A stretch of DNA of 64,000 bases from NCBI RefSeq assembly GCF_900188105.1, contig NZ_FZNP01000012.1:62001-126000 (forward strand). The letters run 5' to 3'. Within the stretch, counting starts at the first letter, position 1; every line of letters begins with the position of its first letter. This DNA comes from Actinomadura mexicana (GTDB taxonomy: Bacteria; Actinomycetota; Actinomycetes; Streptosporangiales; Streptosporangiaceae). The notes under the pieces were generated by a model, which had not been told where the DNA came from, ran no database searches, and worked only from the letters and a program-made list of their open reading frames with translations. Positions 51,724 through 59,660 of this stretch are shown piece after piece. The position numbers and the translations under genes were made by a program.

Positions 51724-53169
51724 ATGACCCATCCGCAAGAGCTCCAGACGCAACTGGACGCCGAGGTCGTGATACCCGCGCAGTGGCCGGGACGGGCATC
51801 GCAGGCGGCGGCTCCGCCGCTTCCGCAGTCCGTCCCGCGGCCGGTGCCGGTTCCGGTTCCGGAACAGCCCGGCCACAGATTCCTGATCTACAAGCAGGAC
51901 CCGTCGGTCGCCGAACTGGGCGCGCGGCTGACCTACCTCCCGACGGTGGTGCTGAACGGCCCTATGGACGTGCGCGTCCAGACCGAGTTGCAGGGCGTCA
52001 CCCCGGTCGCGCGCAACATCAGCGGCGACTTCATCTTCACCCCCGGAACCCCGCAGTTCGACTGCGCGCACACGTTCGCCGTCGTCCGGGAGACGATGGC
52101 CATGTACGAGCGGCACAACGGCGGAGTTCCGATCCCGTTCGCGTGGAACGTCGGGGGCAACACCGAGCGCATCACCGTGTTCCCGCACGCCGCCGAGGGC
52201 GCGAACGCGTTCTACACGCGAACGGCCAAGGCGTTGAAGTTCCTCTTCTTCACGCCGAAGGGGCAGCCCACGTCGAACGTCCTCTTCACGTGCCAGTCCC
52301 TCGACATCGTCGCGCACGAGACGGGCCACGCGATCCTGGACGGGCTCAAGCCCGGCTGGCTGTCGGCGGACGCCCCGCCGCAGACCGGCGGCCTGCACGA
52401 GGCGTTCGGCGACATCACGGCGATCTTCCTGGCCCTGGCCCAACCGGACCAGGCGGAGGCGCTCGTCTCGCTCACCAAGGCGAACCTGCACGACAGGTCG
52501 TTCCTGGCGGACCTGGCCGAGCAGTTCGGCAAGGCGCTCGGCATGCCGGCCGGGCTCCGCAACGCCGACAACGACCTCAAGCTCAGCGAGGTCGGCAACG
52601 AGGTGCACTCGATCTCGCAGGTGTTCACCGGCGCGATCTACGACATCCTCGCCGACGTCTACACCTTCGAGCTGAGCCGGCAGCAGCGCACGAAGGACGC
52701 CACGATCGTGCTGATCGAGACGGCGTCCGCGCTGTGCAGACTCGTGTTCGACGCGATCGTCGCGTCCCCCGCGACCGGCGCCCGGTACGTGGACGTGGCG
52801 AACAAGATGCTGCAGGCCTCGGCGACCCGCGGCGACCCGGCCGTCTACCGGACGTTCATCCGCAACCGGTTCGCCGTCCGGGAGATCACGACGGCGGCGA
52901 CGCCGCTGCGCGACCTGATGAGCGGGCGGATGGCGATGACCGAGGCCGCCTACACCGGAGACGGTCAGGACGTCACCGAGGTCGAGCCGCACGACGAGAA
53001 CTCGGCGAGCCTGCTGGCCGCCCAGGACAGGTCGCGCTGCTGCGGGACGATGCAGATGCCCGAGTACCAGGCCATCTCCGCGGAGAAGCTGGCCCAGGGC
53101 GGCTCGCTGGAGGACGACGACATCCTCCGCAGCCAACTGGACGAGCTGCGCAGCGCGTTCAGCAAGTAG
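51724..53169 (+). CDS. M4-like (thermolysin-type) metallopeptidase without signal peptide
   Basis: Zinc metalloprotease of 481 residues. The HEXXH motif is H198-E-T-G-H202 in DIVAHETGHAILDG. The third zinc ligand lies in GGLHEAFGDITAIF (Glu226), 28 residues after the first His, the gluzincin pattern of family M4. The N-terminus is polar with a Pro-rich stretch (PRPVPVPVPEQP) and no signal peptide or membrane segment, so the protein is predicted cytoplasmic or non-classically exported. GGGGAGG is eight bases before the ATG. The next gene, 81 bp downstream, is an emfourin-like inhibitor. Emfourin inhibits protealysin-type M4 enzymes in Serratia, which supports a controlled intracellular protease here. 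Confidence 0.85.
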   Translation: MTHPQELQTQLDAEVVIPAQWPGRASQAAAPPLPQSVPRPVPVPVPEQPGHRFLIYKQDPSVAELGARLTYLPTVVLNGPMDVRVQTELQGVTPVARNISGDFIFTPGTPQFDCAHTFAVVRETMAMYERHNGGVPIPFAWNVGGNTERITVFPHAAEGANAFYTRTAKALKFLFFTPKGQPTSNVLFTCQSLDIVAHETGHAILDGLKPGWLSADAPPQTGGLHEAFGDITAIFLALAQPDQAEALVSLTKANLHDRSFLADLAEQFGKALGMPAGLRNADNDLKLSEVGNEVHSISQVFTGAIYDILADVYTFELSRQQRTKDATIVLIETASALCRLVFDAIVASPATGARYVDVANKMLQASATRGDPAVYRTFIRNRFAVREITTAATPLRDLMSGRMAMTEAAYTGDGQDVTEVEPHDENSASLLAAQDRSRCCGTMQMPEYQAISAEKLAQGGSLEDDDILRSQLDELRSAFSK

Positions 53170-53250
53170 CACCGCCCACCGAGCAGGGAGGTAGCGACCC
53201 GCGCAGGCGGGTAGCGAGAGAGCAGGCGAGTCGACGGGGAGGTGCGCGGC

Positions 53251-53571
53251 ATGCGCGTGACGATCGAGAGCACCGGCGGTTTCAGCGGGCGCAGCGCGGT
53301 CGTCGCGCAGTACGACACCGCGGCCCTCCCCGCCGGGCAGGCCGGCCGCGTCCGCGAGGCCGTGGACGCGCTGGCCGCCGCGCACGCCCGCGGCGAGCCG
53401 GGCGAGATCGGCGCCGACCTGCCCGCGTACCGCATCACGGTCTCCGGGGACGGGGCGGAGGAGTACGGGGCGGCGGGGGAGTCGCGCGTCTTCGAGGTAC
53501 GAGGCGACCCGACCACGGGAGTCGCCTCCGTCCTCGGCACCCTCCTCGAAGGCCCCGACGCCACCCCCTAG
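53251..53571 (+). CDS. Emfourin-like protease inhibitor
   Basis: Small protein of 106 residues beginning MRVTIESTGGFSGRSAVVAQYD, followed by TAALPAGQAGRVREAVDAL and a strand-rich end with YRITVSGDG and a Gly/Ala-rich loop. The N-terminal strand with SGGF/STGGF and the DTAALP helix cap match the emfourin family, partners of M4 proteases. GGAGG lies eight bases before the ATG. Gene order protease-inhibitor on one strand supports the pairing. It may block the protease until needed; binding is inferred, not shown. Confidence 0.75.
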   Translation: MRVTIESTGGFSGRSAVVAQYDTAALPAGQAGRVREAVDALAAAHARGEPGEIGADLPAYRITVSGDGAEEYGAAGESRVFEVRGDPTTGVASVLGTLLEGPDATP

Positions 53572-53641
53572 CTGTACTGCCCGCGGGCGGCCGGGGCCGC
53601 GTCATGGCGGCCGGGGCCGCTGGCGGCCCGGGGCGCGGAGG

Positions 53642-54028
53642 TCAGTTCGTCTTGCGGTGGTCGCGGGCGGATTCGGCCGCGGCGTGGACGGCGGCGAGGT
53701 CCGCGCCGGTCGCGGCCATGGACGCGGCGGCCACCGCGCCCTCGACCAGCGGGGCGTCCGCGAGCAGCACGTCCTCGCCCTCGGCGTCCTCGATGAGCAT
53801 CTTGGCGGTCAGCACGGAGCTGCCGAGGTCCGCGAGCAGCACGACCCCGTCGCCGCCGTCCGCCGCGGCGACCGCCTGCTCGACGAGGTCGATGCTCGTC
53901 CCGAGGCGTCCTTCGGAGTCGCCGCCGGCGGGTTCGACGACGGCCTTGCCGACGCCCATGGCGCGGGCGACCTCGGCGACGCCTTCGGCGAGCGTCCGGC
54001 TGTGGGAGATGATGACGATCCCGACCAT
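53642..54028 (-). CDS. dhaM: PTS-dependent dihydroxyacetone kinase phosphotransferase subunit DhaM
   Basis: EIIA-mannose-like protein of 128 residues: MVGIVIISHSRTLAEGVAEV holds the phosphorylated His9 in the motif ISHS, and GVVLLADLGSSVLTAKM is the conserved GDLGS-like segment. It receives phosphate from the PTS (HPr) and passes it to DhaL-bound ADP. Unlike E. coli DhaM it has no fused HPr and EI domains, so general PTS proteins must serve it. GGGGAGGGG precedes the ATG, which is one base from the dhaL stop. Confidence 0.93.
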   Translation of the reverse strand: MVGIVIISHSRTLAEGVAEVARAMGVGKAVVEPAGGDSEGRLGTSIDLVEQAVAAADGGDGVVLLADLGSSVLTAKMLIEDAEGEDVLLADAPLVEGAVAAASMAATGADLAAVHAAAESARDHRKTN

Positions 54029-54029
54029 G

Positions 54030-54683
54030 TCACCCCTCCCCCGCGGCGCCGGATCCCGCGACATCGGCGAGGGTTTCGAGCAGCAGTGCGGTGGACGAGG
54101 CGCCGGGGTCCATGTGTCCCTCGCTGCGCTCGCCCAGGTAGCTGGCCCGGCCCTTGCGCGCCCGCATCGGGACGGTGCCTTCCGCGCCCTTCGCGGCGGC
54201 CTCGGCGGCGGCCCGCGCGCATCCGGCGAGGCCGGAGCCGTCCGCCAGGGCCGCCTCGTACGCCGCGACGGCCGGAGCCAGCGCGTCGACCATCGTCTTG
54301 TCGCCCTCGGCGGCCTTCCCGAGATCCTGGACGCCCCCAAGGGCGGCCCGGAGCGCGGCGCCGAGCGCGGCGGCGTCCACATCGGCGGCGTCGCCGAGCA
54401 CCTTGCCCGCGCGGCGCAGCGCCGTCCCGTAGAGGGGGCCGGACGCGCCGCCGGTCTTCGACACGACGGCCCGACCTGCGGCGATCAGCACCTTGCCCGG
54501 CGGCACGTCCCCGGGGAGCGCCTCCACGGCCGCGCGAAAGCCCCGGTCGAGGTTGAGGCCGTGGTCGCCGTCGCCGATCGCCGCGTCGAGCCGGGTCAGC
54601 CGCTCGGCGTCGGCGGACACCCGTTCGGCCGTAAGCCTGATCCAGGCCGCGAAGTCCCCCGCGTCCATCGGACCCGCGCTCAT
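54030..54683 (-). CDS. dhaL: Dihydroxyacetone kinase subunit DhaL
   Basis: ADP-binding subunit of 217 residues: AAIGDGDHGLNLDRGF contains the three Asp residues that chelate Mg-ADP, SKTGGASGPLYGTAL follows, and MRARKGRASYLGERSEGHMDPGASSTALLL is the C-terminal signature. The ATG overlaps the dhaK stop (ATGA); a second in-frame ATG five codons on is possible. It works with DhaK and DhaM to phosphorylate dihydroxyacetone. Confidence 0.95.
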   Translation of the reverse strand: MSAGPMDAGDFAAWIRLTAERVSADAERLTRLDAAIGDGDHGLNLDRGFRAAVEALPGDVPPGKVLIAAGRAVVSKTGGASGPLYGTALRRAGKVLGDAADVDAAALGAALRAALGGVQDLGKAAEGDKTMVDALAPAVAAYEAALADGSGLAGCARAAAEAAAKGAEGTVPMRARKGRASYLGERSEGHMDPGASSTALLLETLADVAGSGAAGEG

Positions 54684-55675
54684 CGGCCCCACCGCAGCCC
54701 CGGAGTCTCGACGGGCGCGTCCCACAGGCGGATCAGCTCGGGCGTCACCCGGCACACGCTGATCATGCAGCCCGCCATCTCCAGACTGGTCACGTACGGC
54801 CCGACCAGGCGGCGGACGACGGTCGCGCCGTGCCCCTCCAGCCATTCGGCCGCGGCCGCGTAGGCGACGTACTGCTCGATCAGCGGGGTGCCGCCCATCC
54901 CGTTGACCAGCACGAGCAGCTCCGAACCCGACAGCGGCATGTCCGCGTCGATCGCGCTGAGGGCGGCGTCCACGATCTGCGCGGCGGTGCCGACCCCGAC
55001 GCGTTCGCGGCCGGGCTCGCCGTGGATGCCGATGCCGAGCTCCATCTCGTCCTCGCCCAGGTCGAACGTCGGCGTCCCGGCCGCCGGGACCGTGCAGGAC
55101 GACAGCGCCACGCCGAACGACCTGCTGCGCTCGTTCACCTCCCGCGCCACGGCCGCCACGTCCGCGAGGGACCCGCCCTCCTCGGCGAGCGCCCCGGCGA
55201 TCTTCTCGGCGAACAGGGTGGCGCCGGTGCCGCGCCGGCCGGCGGTGAACGTGCTGTCCTCCACCGCGACGTCGTCGTCGACGATGACGGACACGACCTC
55301 GATGTCCTCGTCCTCGGCGAGTTCGGCGGCCATCTGGAAGTTCATGACGTCGCCGGTGTAGTTCTTCACCAGGTGCAGCACGCCGGCGCCGCCGTCCACC
55401 GCCATCGTCGCGGCGATGATCTGGTCGGGGACGGGAGAGGTGAAGACCTCGCCGCAGCAGGCCGCGTCCAGCATCCCGTGGCCGACGAAGCCGGCGTGCA
55501 GGGGTTCGTGACCGGATCCGCCGCCCGAGACCAGGGCGACCTTCCCGGTGCGCGGGGCGTCCCCCCGTATGACGGTCCCGTTTCCCGGGTCGACCTTCAA
55601 CGACGGGTGTGCGGCGGCCAGTCCGCGCAGGGCGTCGGACACCACGTCCGCCGGAGCGTTGATGAGTTTGCGCAT
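54680..55675 (-). CDS. dhaK: Dihydroxyacetone kinase subunit DhaK
   Basis: Substrate-binding subunit of 331 residues. KVALVSGGGSGHEPLHAGFVGHGMLD at about residues 45-70 and VKNYTGDVMNFQMAAELA are conserved. GIGIHGEPGRERV carries the His that binds dihydroxyacetone covalently as a hemiaminal. It is the first gene of the minus-strand dhaKLM unit. It feeds dihydroxyacetone phosphate to glycolysis, and no glycerol dehydrogenase gene is nearby. Confidence 0.96.
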   Translation of the reverse strand: MRKLINAPADVVSDALRGLAAAHPSLKVDPGNGTVIRGDAPRTGKVALVSGGGSGHEPLHAGFVGHGMLDAACCGEVFTSPVPDQIIAATMAVDGGAGVLHLVKNYTGDVMNFQMAAELAEDEDIEVVSVIVDDDVAVEDSTFTAGRRGTGATLFAEKIAGALAEEGGSLADVAAVAREVNERSRSFGVALSSCTVPAAGTPTFDLGEDEMELGIGIHGEPGRERVGVGTAAQIVDAALSAIDADMPLSGSELLVLVNGMGGTPLIEQYVAYAAAAEWLEGHGATVVRRLVGPYVTSLEMAGCMISVCRVTPELIRLWDAPVETPGLRWGR

Positions 55676-55715
55676 GTCTCAGCTCTACCCCGGCGGAGCG
55701 TCCCGTCCCAGACCC

Positions 55716-55734
55716 AATCGCCGATCATGCGATT
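55716..55734. promoter_or_regulatory. Small palindrome in the dhaK/nucleoside hydrolase divergent gap
   Basis: AATCGC-N7-GCGATT lies in the 102-bp gap between dhaK (minus) and the nucleoside hydrolase gene (plus), about 40 bp from each start. It could bind a repressor for either unit. Short length makes chance occurrence possible. Confidence 0.3.
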
Positions 55735-55777
55735 CGGGGGGGTGCCCGGACGGTCCGCGCCCGCATAGGTTGCCTCC

Positions 55778-56758
55778 GTGACGAAGGCACCGAAGATTCT
55801 TTACGACTGCGACACCGGCATCGACGACGCGATGACGCTGCTCTACCTGGCCTCGCTGGTCCAGGCGGGGGAGGCGGAGCTGGCGGCGGTCGGCACGGTG
55901 CACGGCAACATCGACCCGATGACCGGCGCGCTGAACACGCTGCGCGTGCTGGAGGCCGCGGGAATCCACTCGGGCGGGCGGGAGGCGGACGGTCCGGTGG
56001 TGCCGGTCGCGGTCGGCGCCGCCCGGCCGATGGCGCAGGACGTCCACTACGCGCTGGACTGGCACGGCACCGACGGCCTCGGCGACACGCGCCTTCCCGA
56101 GCCCGCGGGACGCCCGGTCGCCGAGCCCGCCGCCGCGCAGATCGTCCGGCTGGCCCGCGCGATGCCCGGCGAGCTGACCCTGCTCGCGACCGGCCCGCTG
56201 ACCAACCTCGGCTCGGCGCTGCTGCTGGACGGCGAACTGCCGTCGCTGATCCGCGAGGTCGTGGTGATGGGCGGCGCGTTCGACCACCCCGGCAACATCA
56301 CCACGCACGCCGAGGCGAACATCTGGCACGACCCCGAGGCCGCCGACCTGGTGTTCGCGGCGGACTGGCCGATCGTCCTGGTGCCGCTGGACGCCACGCA
56401 CCCGACCGCCGTCCACGACGACTGGCTGGACCGGCTGGCCGCGCACGACACCCCCGTCGCCCGGTTCGCCGCGAGCATCCTGGAGTTCTACGCGGACGCC
56501 TACACGCCCACCCTGAAGCGCCGGGGCGCGGTGATCCACGACGCCCTCGCGGCGATGCTGGTCGTCGACCCGGACCTGGGCGAGTACGTCCAGCGTCCGG
56601 TGCGGGTGGAGCTGCGGGGCGAGCTGACGCGGGGCACGACCGTGTGGGACGCCCGGTCGCTGCCCGCCGAGGACACCCGCCGCCCGGTGAAGGTGGCCGT
56701 CGGCAGCGACGTCGCGCGGTTCCAGGAGCGCCTGCTGTCGGCCCTCCTCACCTTCTGA
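55778..56758 (+). CDS. Inosine-uridine preferring nucleoside hydrolase family
   Basis: Calcium-dependent N-ribohydrolase of 326 residues. The N-terminal DCDTGIDDAMTLLYL is the DxDxxxDD metal motif. LLATGPLTNLGSALLL, VVVMGGAFDHPGNITTHAEANIWHDPEAA and the conserved His/Asp near VIHDALAAM complete the active site. It releases base from ribonucleosides, complementing the salvage operon at the left end of the window. The GTG start at 55778 follows a weak ribosome binding site. Confidence 0.93.
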   Translation: MTKAPKILYDCDTGIDDAMTLLYLASLVQAGEAELAAVGTVHGNIDPMTGALNTLRVLEAAGIHSGGREADGPVVPVAVGAARPMAQDVHYALDWHGTDGLGDTRLPEPAGRPVAEPAAAQIVRLARAMPGELTLLATGPLTNLGSALLLDGELPSLIREVVVMGGAFDHPGNITTHAEANIWHDPEAADLVFAADWPIVLVPLDATHPTAVHDDWLDRLAAHDTPVARFAASILEFYADAYTPTLKRRGAVIHDALAAMLVVDPDLGEYVQRPVRVELRGELTRGTTVWDARSLPAEDTRRPVKVAVGSDVARFQERLLSALLTF

Positions 56759-56870
56759 GCAGGGCGCGCATCCCGCCTGCCTTCGCCCCCGGCCCCCGGT
56801 GCGGGCGCGCGGCCGTCCGACGCACCCGGAACGTTCGCTGAAAGCACGATATCCGGGTATGCCGGAACCG

Positions 56871-57626
56871 ATGTCCGACCTTATTGTTGAAGATGTGACC
56901 AACCTTCTGGACGACAGCGAAGTGCAGCGGATCCTCGCCGTGATGGCCCATCCCGACGACGTCGACTTCGGCGCGGCCGGAACGGTGGCGGGCTGGACGG
57001 ATCGCGGCATCGAGGTCGCCTACCTCATGGTCACCGACGGCGACGCGGGCGGCTTCGACGACGGCGTCACCCGCGAGGAGATGGCCGAGCTGCGCCGTGA
57101 GGAGCAGCGCGCCGCGGCCAAGTGCGTCGGGGTGAGCGACGTCCGGTTCCTCGGCTACCCGGACGGGCGGGTCGAGGTGAGCTTCGATCTGCGCCGCGAC
57201 ATCGCCCGCGTCATCCGGCAGGTGCGCCCGGACCGGGTGCTGATGCCGAGTCCCGAGCGCAACTACGAGCGGATCTACCCCAGCCACCCCGACCACCGGG
57301 CGGTCGGGGCGGCCGCGCTCGACGCCGTCTACCCCGACGCCCGCAATCCCTACGCGTTCCCGGAACTGCTCGCCGACGAGGGCCTGGAGGCGTGGACGGC
57401 GCGGGAGGTGTGGCTGTCCGGCGGCCCCGTCGTCGACCACTACGTGGACATCACCGACCGGTTCGACCGGAAGGTGAACGCGCTGCGGGCGCACGCCAGC
57501 CAGACCGCGCACATGGGGGACGGCCTGCTGGAGATGCTGCGCGGCTGGCTCGGGGGCAACGCCGCCGCCGCGGGGCTGCCCGAGGGACGTCTCGCCGAGT
57601 CGTTCCAGGTCATCGACACCGCCTGA
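56871..57626 (+). CDS. PIG-L family deacetylase
   Basis: Zinc-dependent N-deacetylase of the LmbE/MshB type, about 251 residues. The metal motif AVMAHPDDVDFGAAGTVA contains HPDD; MVTDGDAGG and the downstream YPSHPDHRAVGAAALDAV supply the third ligand and catalytic His. Relatives deacetylate GlcNAc-inositol, bacillithiol or mycothiol conjugates (Mca) and antibiotic precursors; the substrate here is unknown. Starts at 56859, 56871 and a GTG at 56895 are all possible, each with weak ribosome binding sites. It follows the nucleoside hydrolase gene on the same strand. Confidence 0.9.
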   Translation: MSDLIVEDVTNLLDDSEVQRILAVMAHPDDVDFGAAGTVAGWTDRGIEVAYLMVTDGDAGGFDDGVTREEMAELRREEQRAAAKCVGVSDVRFLGYPDGRVEVSFDLRRDIARVIRQVRPDRVLMPSPERNYERIYPSHPDHRAVGAAALDAVYPDARNPYAFPELLADEGLEAWTAREVWLSGGPVVDHYVDITDRFDRKVNALRAHASQTAHMGDGLLEMLRGWLGGNAAAAGLPEGRLAESFQVIDTA

Positions 57627-57666
57627 GCCCCGCCGCTCGCGCGGACACCCGACCGCGAGGCAAAAG

Positions 57667-57684
57667 GCGCCCTCGCGAGGGCGC
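57667..57684. terminator. 18-bp GC palindrome after the PIG-L gene
   Basis: GCGCCCTCGCGAGGGCGC is a perfect palindrome 40 bp past the PIG-L stop. It can form a hairpin and is flanked on the left by AAAA. It probably ends the PIG-L transcript. The rest of the gap to 57801 is AT-richer and likely holds the promoter of the SRPBCC gene. Confidence 0.6.
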
Positions 57685-57800
57685 ACCGGAGCGGCCAGGT
57701 CGCCCAAGTATCGGTCACGCAGCAAATACAGTCTCTTACAAGCCGTAATCGGCCTCCGAGCGGGCATGTACCCCCTTGTGACAGAACTCGGGGGGTCGTC

Positions 57801-58256
57801 ATGCCGCGTGAGATCGAGGCCACCGCCACATCCGCCGCCGCGCCTGAGGTGATCTTCAAGCACCTGTGCGTGCCGGAGGCATGGGACGAGTGGGGCGGTT
57901 TCTGGACCAGGGTGCGGCGGGAGACCGCCGGTCAGGAGCACCCGAACGGGCTCGGGGCCGTCCGGTACGTCCGGTCGTGGCGCGAGGAGGTCGTGGCCTG
58001 GGATCCGCCACGCCACTACGGCTACATCGCGCTGGCCGGCCACCCGGAGCGGCGCCTTCGGGCGGACGTCACGCTGGAGCCGCACTTCGCGGGAACGCTG
58101 ATCCGCTGGCGCGGCGAGGTGGACGGCTTCCCGGGCACCGGACCGCTCACCAGCGCCGTCCTGCGCCGCCGGCTCGACACCTACGCACGCCGGGTGGCGC
58201 GGCATTCCGAGCGCTGCGAACCGGGCTGCCCAGCCCGCCTACCGGGCGCCCTCTAG
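57801..58256 (+). CDS. SRPBCC/START-like domain protein
   Basis: Small protein of 151 residues with the helix-grip layout of polyketide cyclase/dehydrase-like proteins: EIEATATSAAAPEVIFKHLCVPEAWDEW at the start, then strands LGAVRYVRSWREEVVAWDPPRHYGYIAL and a C-terminal amphipathic helix. The C-terminus has two cysteines (RCEPGCPARL). The fold binds hydrophobic ligands; the ligand is unknown. GGGGGG lies five bases before the ATG. Confidence 0.8.
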   Translation: MPREIEATATSAAAPEVIFKHLCVPEAWDEWGGFWTRVRRETAGQEHPNGLGAVRYVRSWREEVVAWDPPRHYGYIALAGHPERRLRADVTLEPHFAGTLIRWRGEVDGFPGTGPLTSAVLRRRLDTYARRVARHSERCEPGCPARLPGAL

Positions 58257-58271
58257 GCCCCGCCCGCACCC

Positions 58272-58530
58272 GGGCGCGCACGGCCGCCGGGACATGCGCG
58301 CCCGCCGGGTGAAGCACCACCCGCGGAGTCGTGCACGCCGCCAGGTCATGCACGCCCAGTGGGCCGTTACGCGTCCATCAGGTCATGCACGGCCAGGGGG
58401 TCACGCACGGCTGGGGAGCCGTGCGGGGCCGTCCGGTGAATGCACGCCCGCCAGGTGATGAGCGGCCGGTGAGTGATGCACGGCCGGTGGGTCACGCACG
58501 GGGCCGGCAGGTCACGCGTGCGCGTGGGGG
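58272..58530. repeat. Degenerate non-coding minisatellite, unit about 17-20 bp
   Basis: The 363-bp gap 58257-58619 is filled largely by eight or more variants of GGTCAYGCACGGCCGG (for example starting near 58344, 58381, 58398, 58473, 58490 and 58510), with irregular spacing. The unit is partly self-complementary (GGCC core, GCAC/GTGC variants). No gene with a ribosome binding site fits the interval. It lies directly upstream of the frameshifted beta-lactamase-like gene. Confidence 0.6.
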
Positions 58531-58619
58531 CGCGGCGCGGGGGTGCGTGCGCTCGGCTTGGGCGCTCGCCGGTTCGGGTCGGACGTTGGTTTCGGGTCGC
58601 ATGACATTCGGGGGAATCG

Positions 58620-59518
58620 ATGCGGCGTCATCTGATCGTGCTCGCTCTGGTGGCGGGCGGCGGGGCGGGGTCGGCCGCCTACTGGTTCATGGCGGACGGG
58701 GAGCCGCGTGGGCGCCGGGTCGTCGCGAGCGCGGGAGAGTCCGCGGCGGCGGGACGGGACGTGTCCACGGTCCGGCTGGCGCTCCGCCCGTTCGACTCCG
58801 AGGCGCTGCGCCGGGACCTGCGGGCCTATATCCGGAAACGTCCGGGCAGGGCGGGGGTGATGGTGACGGACCTGCGGACGGGGCGGTCGTTCGGCGAGAA
58901 CGCGGACGGCCGGTTCGTCACCGCCAGCATCATGAAGGTCGACATCCTGGCGAGCCTCCTCCTGCGGCGGCAGCGCGACGGGCGGGGGCTGACCGGCACG
59001 GAGCGGGCGCTGGCCGGAACGATGATCCGGGAGAGCGACAACGCGGCGGCGAACGCCCTGTACGCCGAGGCCGGGTACGGTCCCGGCGTCACCAGGGCGA
59101 ACAGGGCCTTCGGGCTGAAGCACACGAAACCGTTCCCCACCTCGTGGGGTTCGTCCGTGACGAGCCCCACCGACCAGGTGCGCCTGCTGACGAACCTGGT
59201 GTCGGACGGGAGCCCGTTGAAGGCGCGCGGACGCCGCTACGTCCTCGGCCTGATGGGTTCCGTGCTGGACGAGCAGGCGTGGGGCATCAGCTCGGCGGCG
59301 GGCCGGGAGAGAGGGTGGCGCTGAAGAACGGCTGGGTACCGCTCCGCTTCCAGGGGCACGGCTGGGCGGTCAACAGCATCGGCCGCGTCAGCGGACGCGA
59401 CCACGACTTCCTCATCGCGGTGTGCAGCAGCGGCAACCCGACGATGGAGACGGGGGTGTCCACCGTCGAACACGTCGCCGACATGGTCGTCGACGGCTTC
59501 CGCGCGTCGGGGCCGTGA
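58620..59518 (+). pseudogene. Class A beta-lactamase-like serine hydrolase, frameshifted
   Basis: The first frame gives an N-terminal signal or anchor (HLIVLALVAGGGAGSAAYWF). It contains the active-site S103-I-M-K106 (FVTASIMKVDILASLLL) and S139-D-N141 (MIRESDNAAANALY), then TGA at 59322-59324 after AAGRERGWR. The rest of the domain, ALKNGWVPLRFQGHGWAVNSIGRVSGRDHDFLIAVCSSG with the KNG box, is read only in another frame to 59518. The switch lies in GAGAGAGGG at 59307-59315; removing one GA (or adding one base) restores a 298-299-residue protein. Without the KTG-like box the truncated protein should be inactive. It may be a pseudogene or a sequence error. Confidence 0.85.
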
Positions 59519-59660
59519 GCGGGTTCGTGCGGCGTGAGTGCACCCGTAAGGGGCTTGTGATTCGGGGAAACCGGCAGGGAAATCGGCGGGGTGCGCAGAA
59601 CCGGGGAGCCGCGCTCCCGGACCGGGCGGCGGGCCGGCCGCCCAGCGTGCGCCGGGAACG

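Noticed and set aside
59581..59660. Hairpin GGGCGGC/GCCGCCC near 59624-59643 as a terminator
   Set aside because: The stem is only 7 bp and such short GC pairings are common by chance at this base composition.
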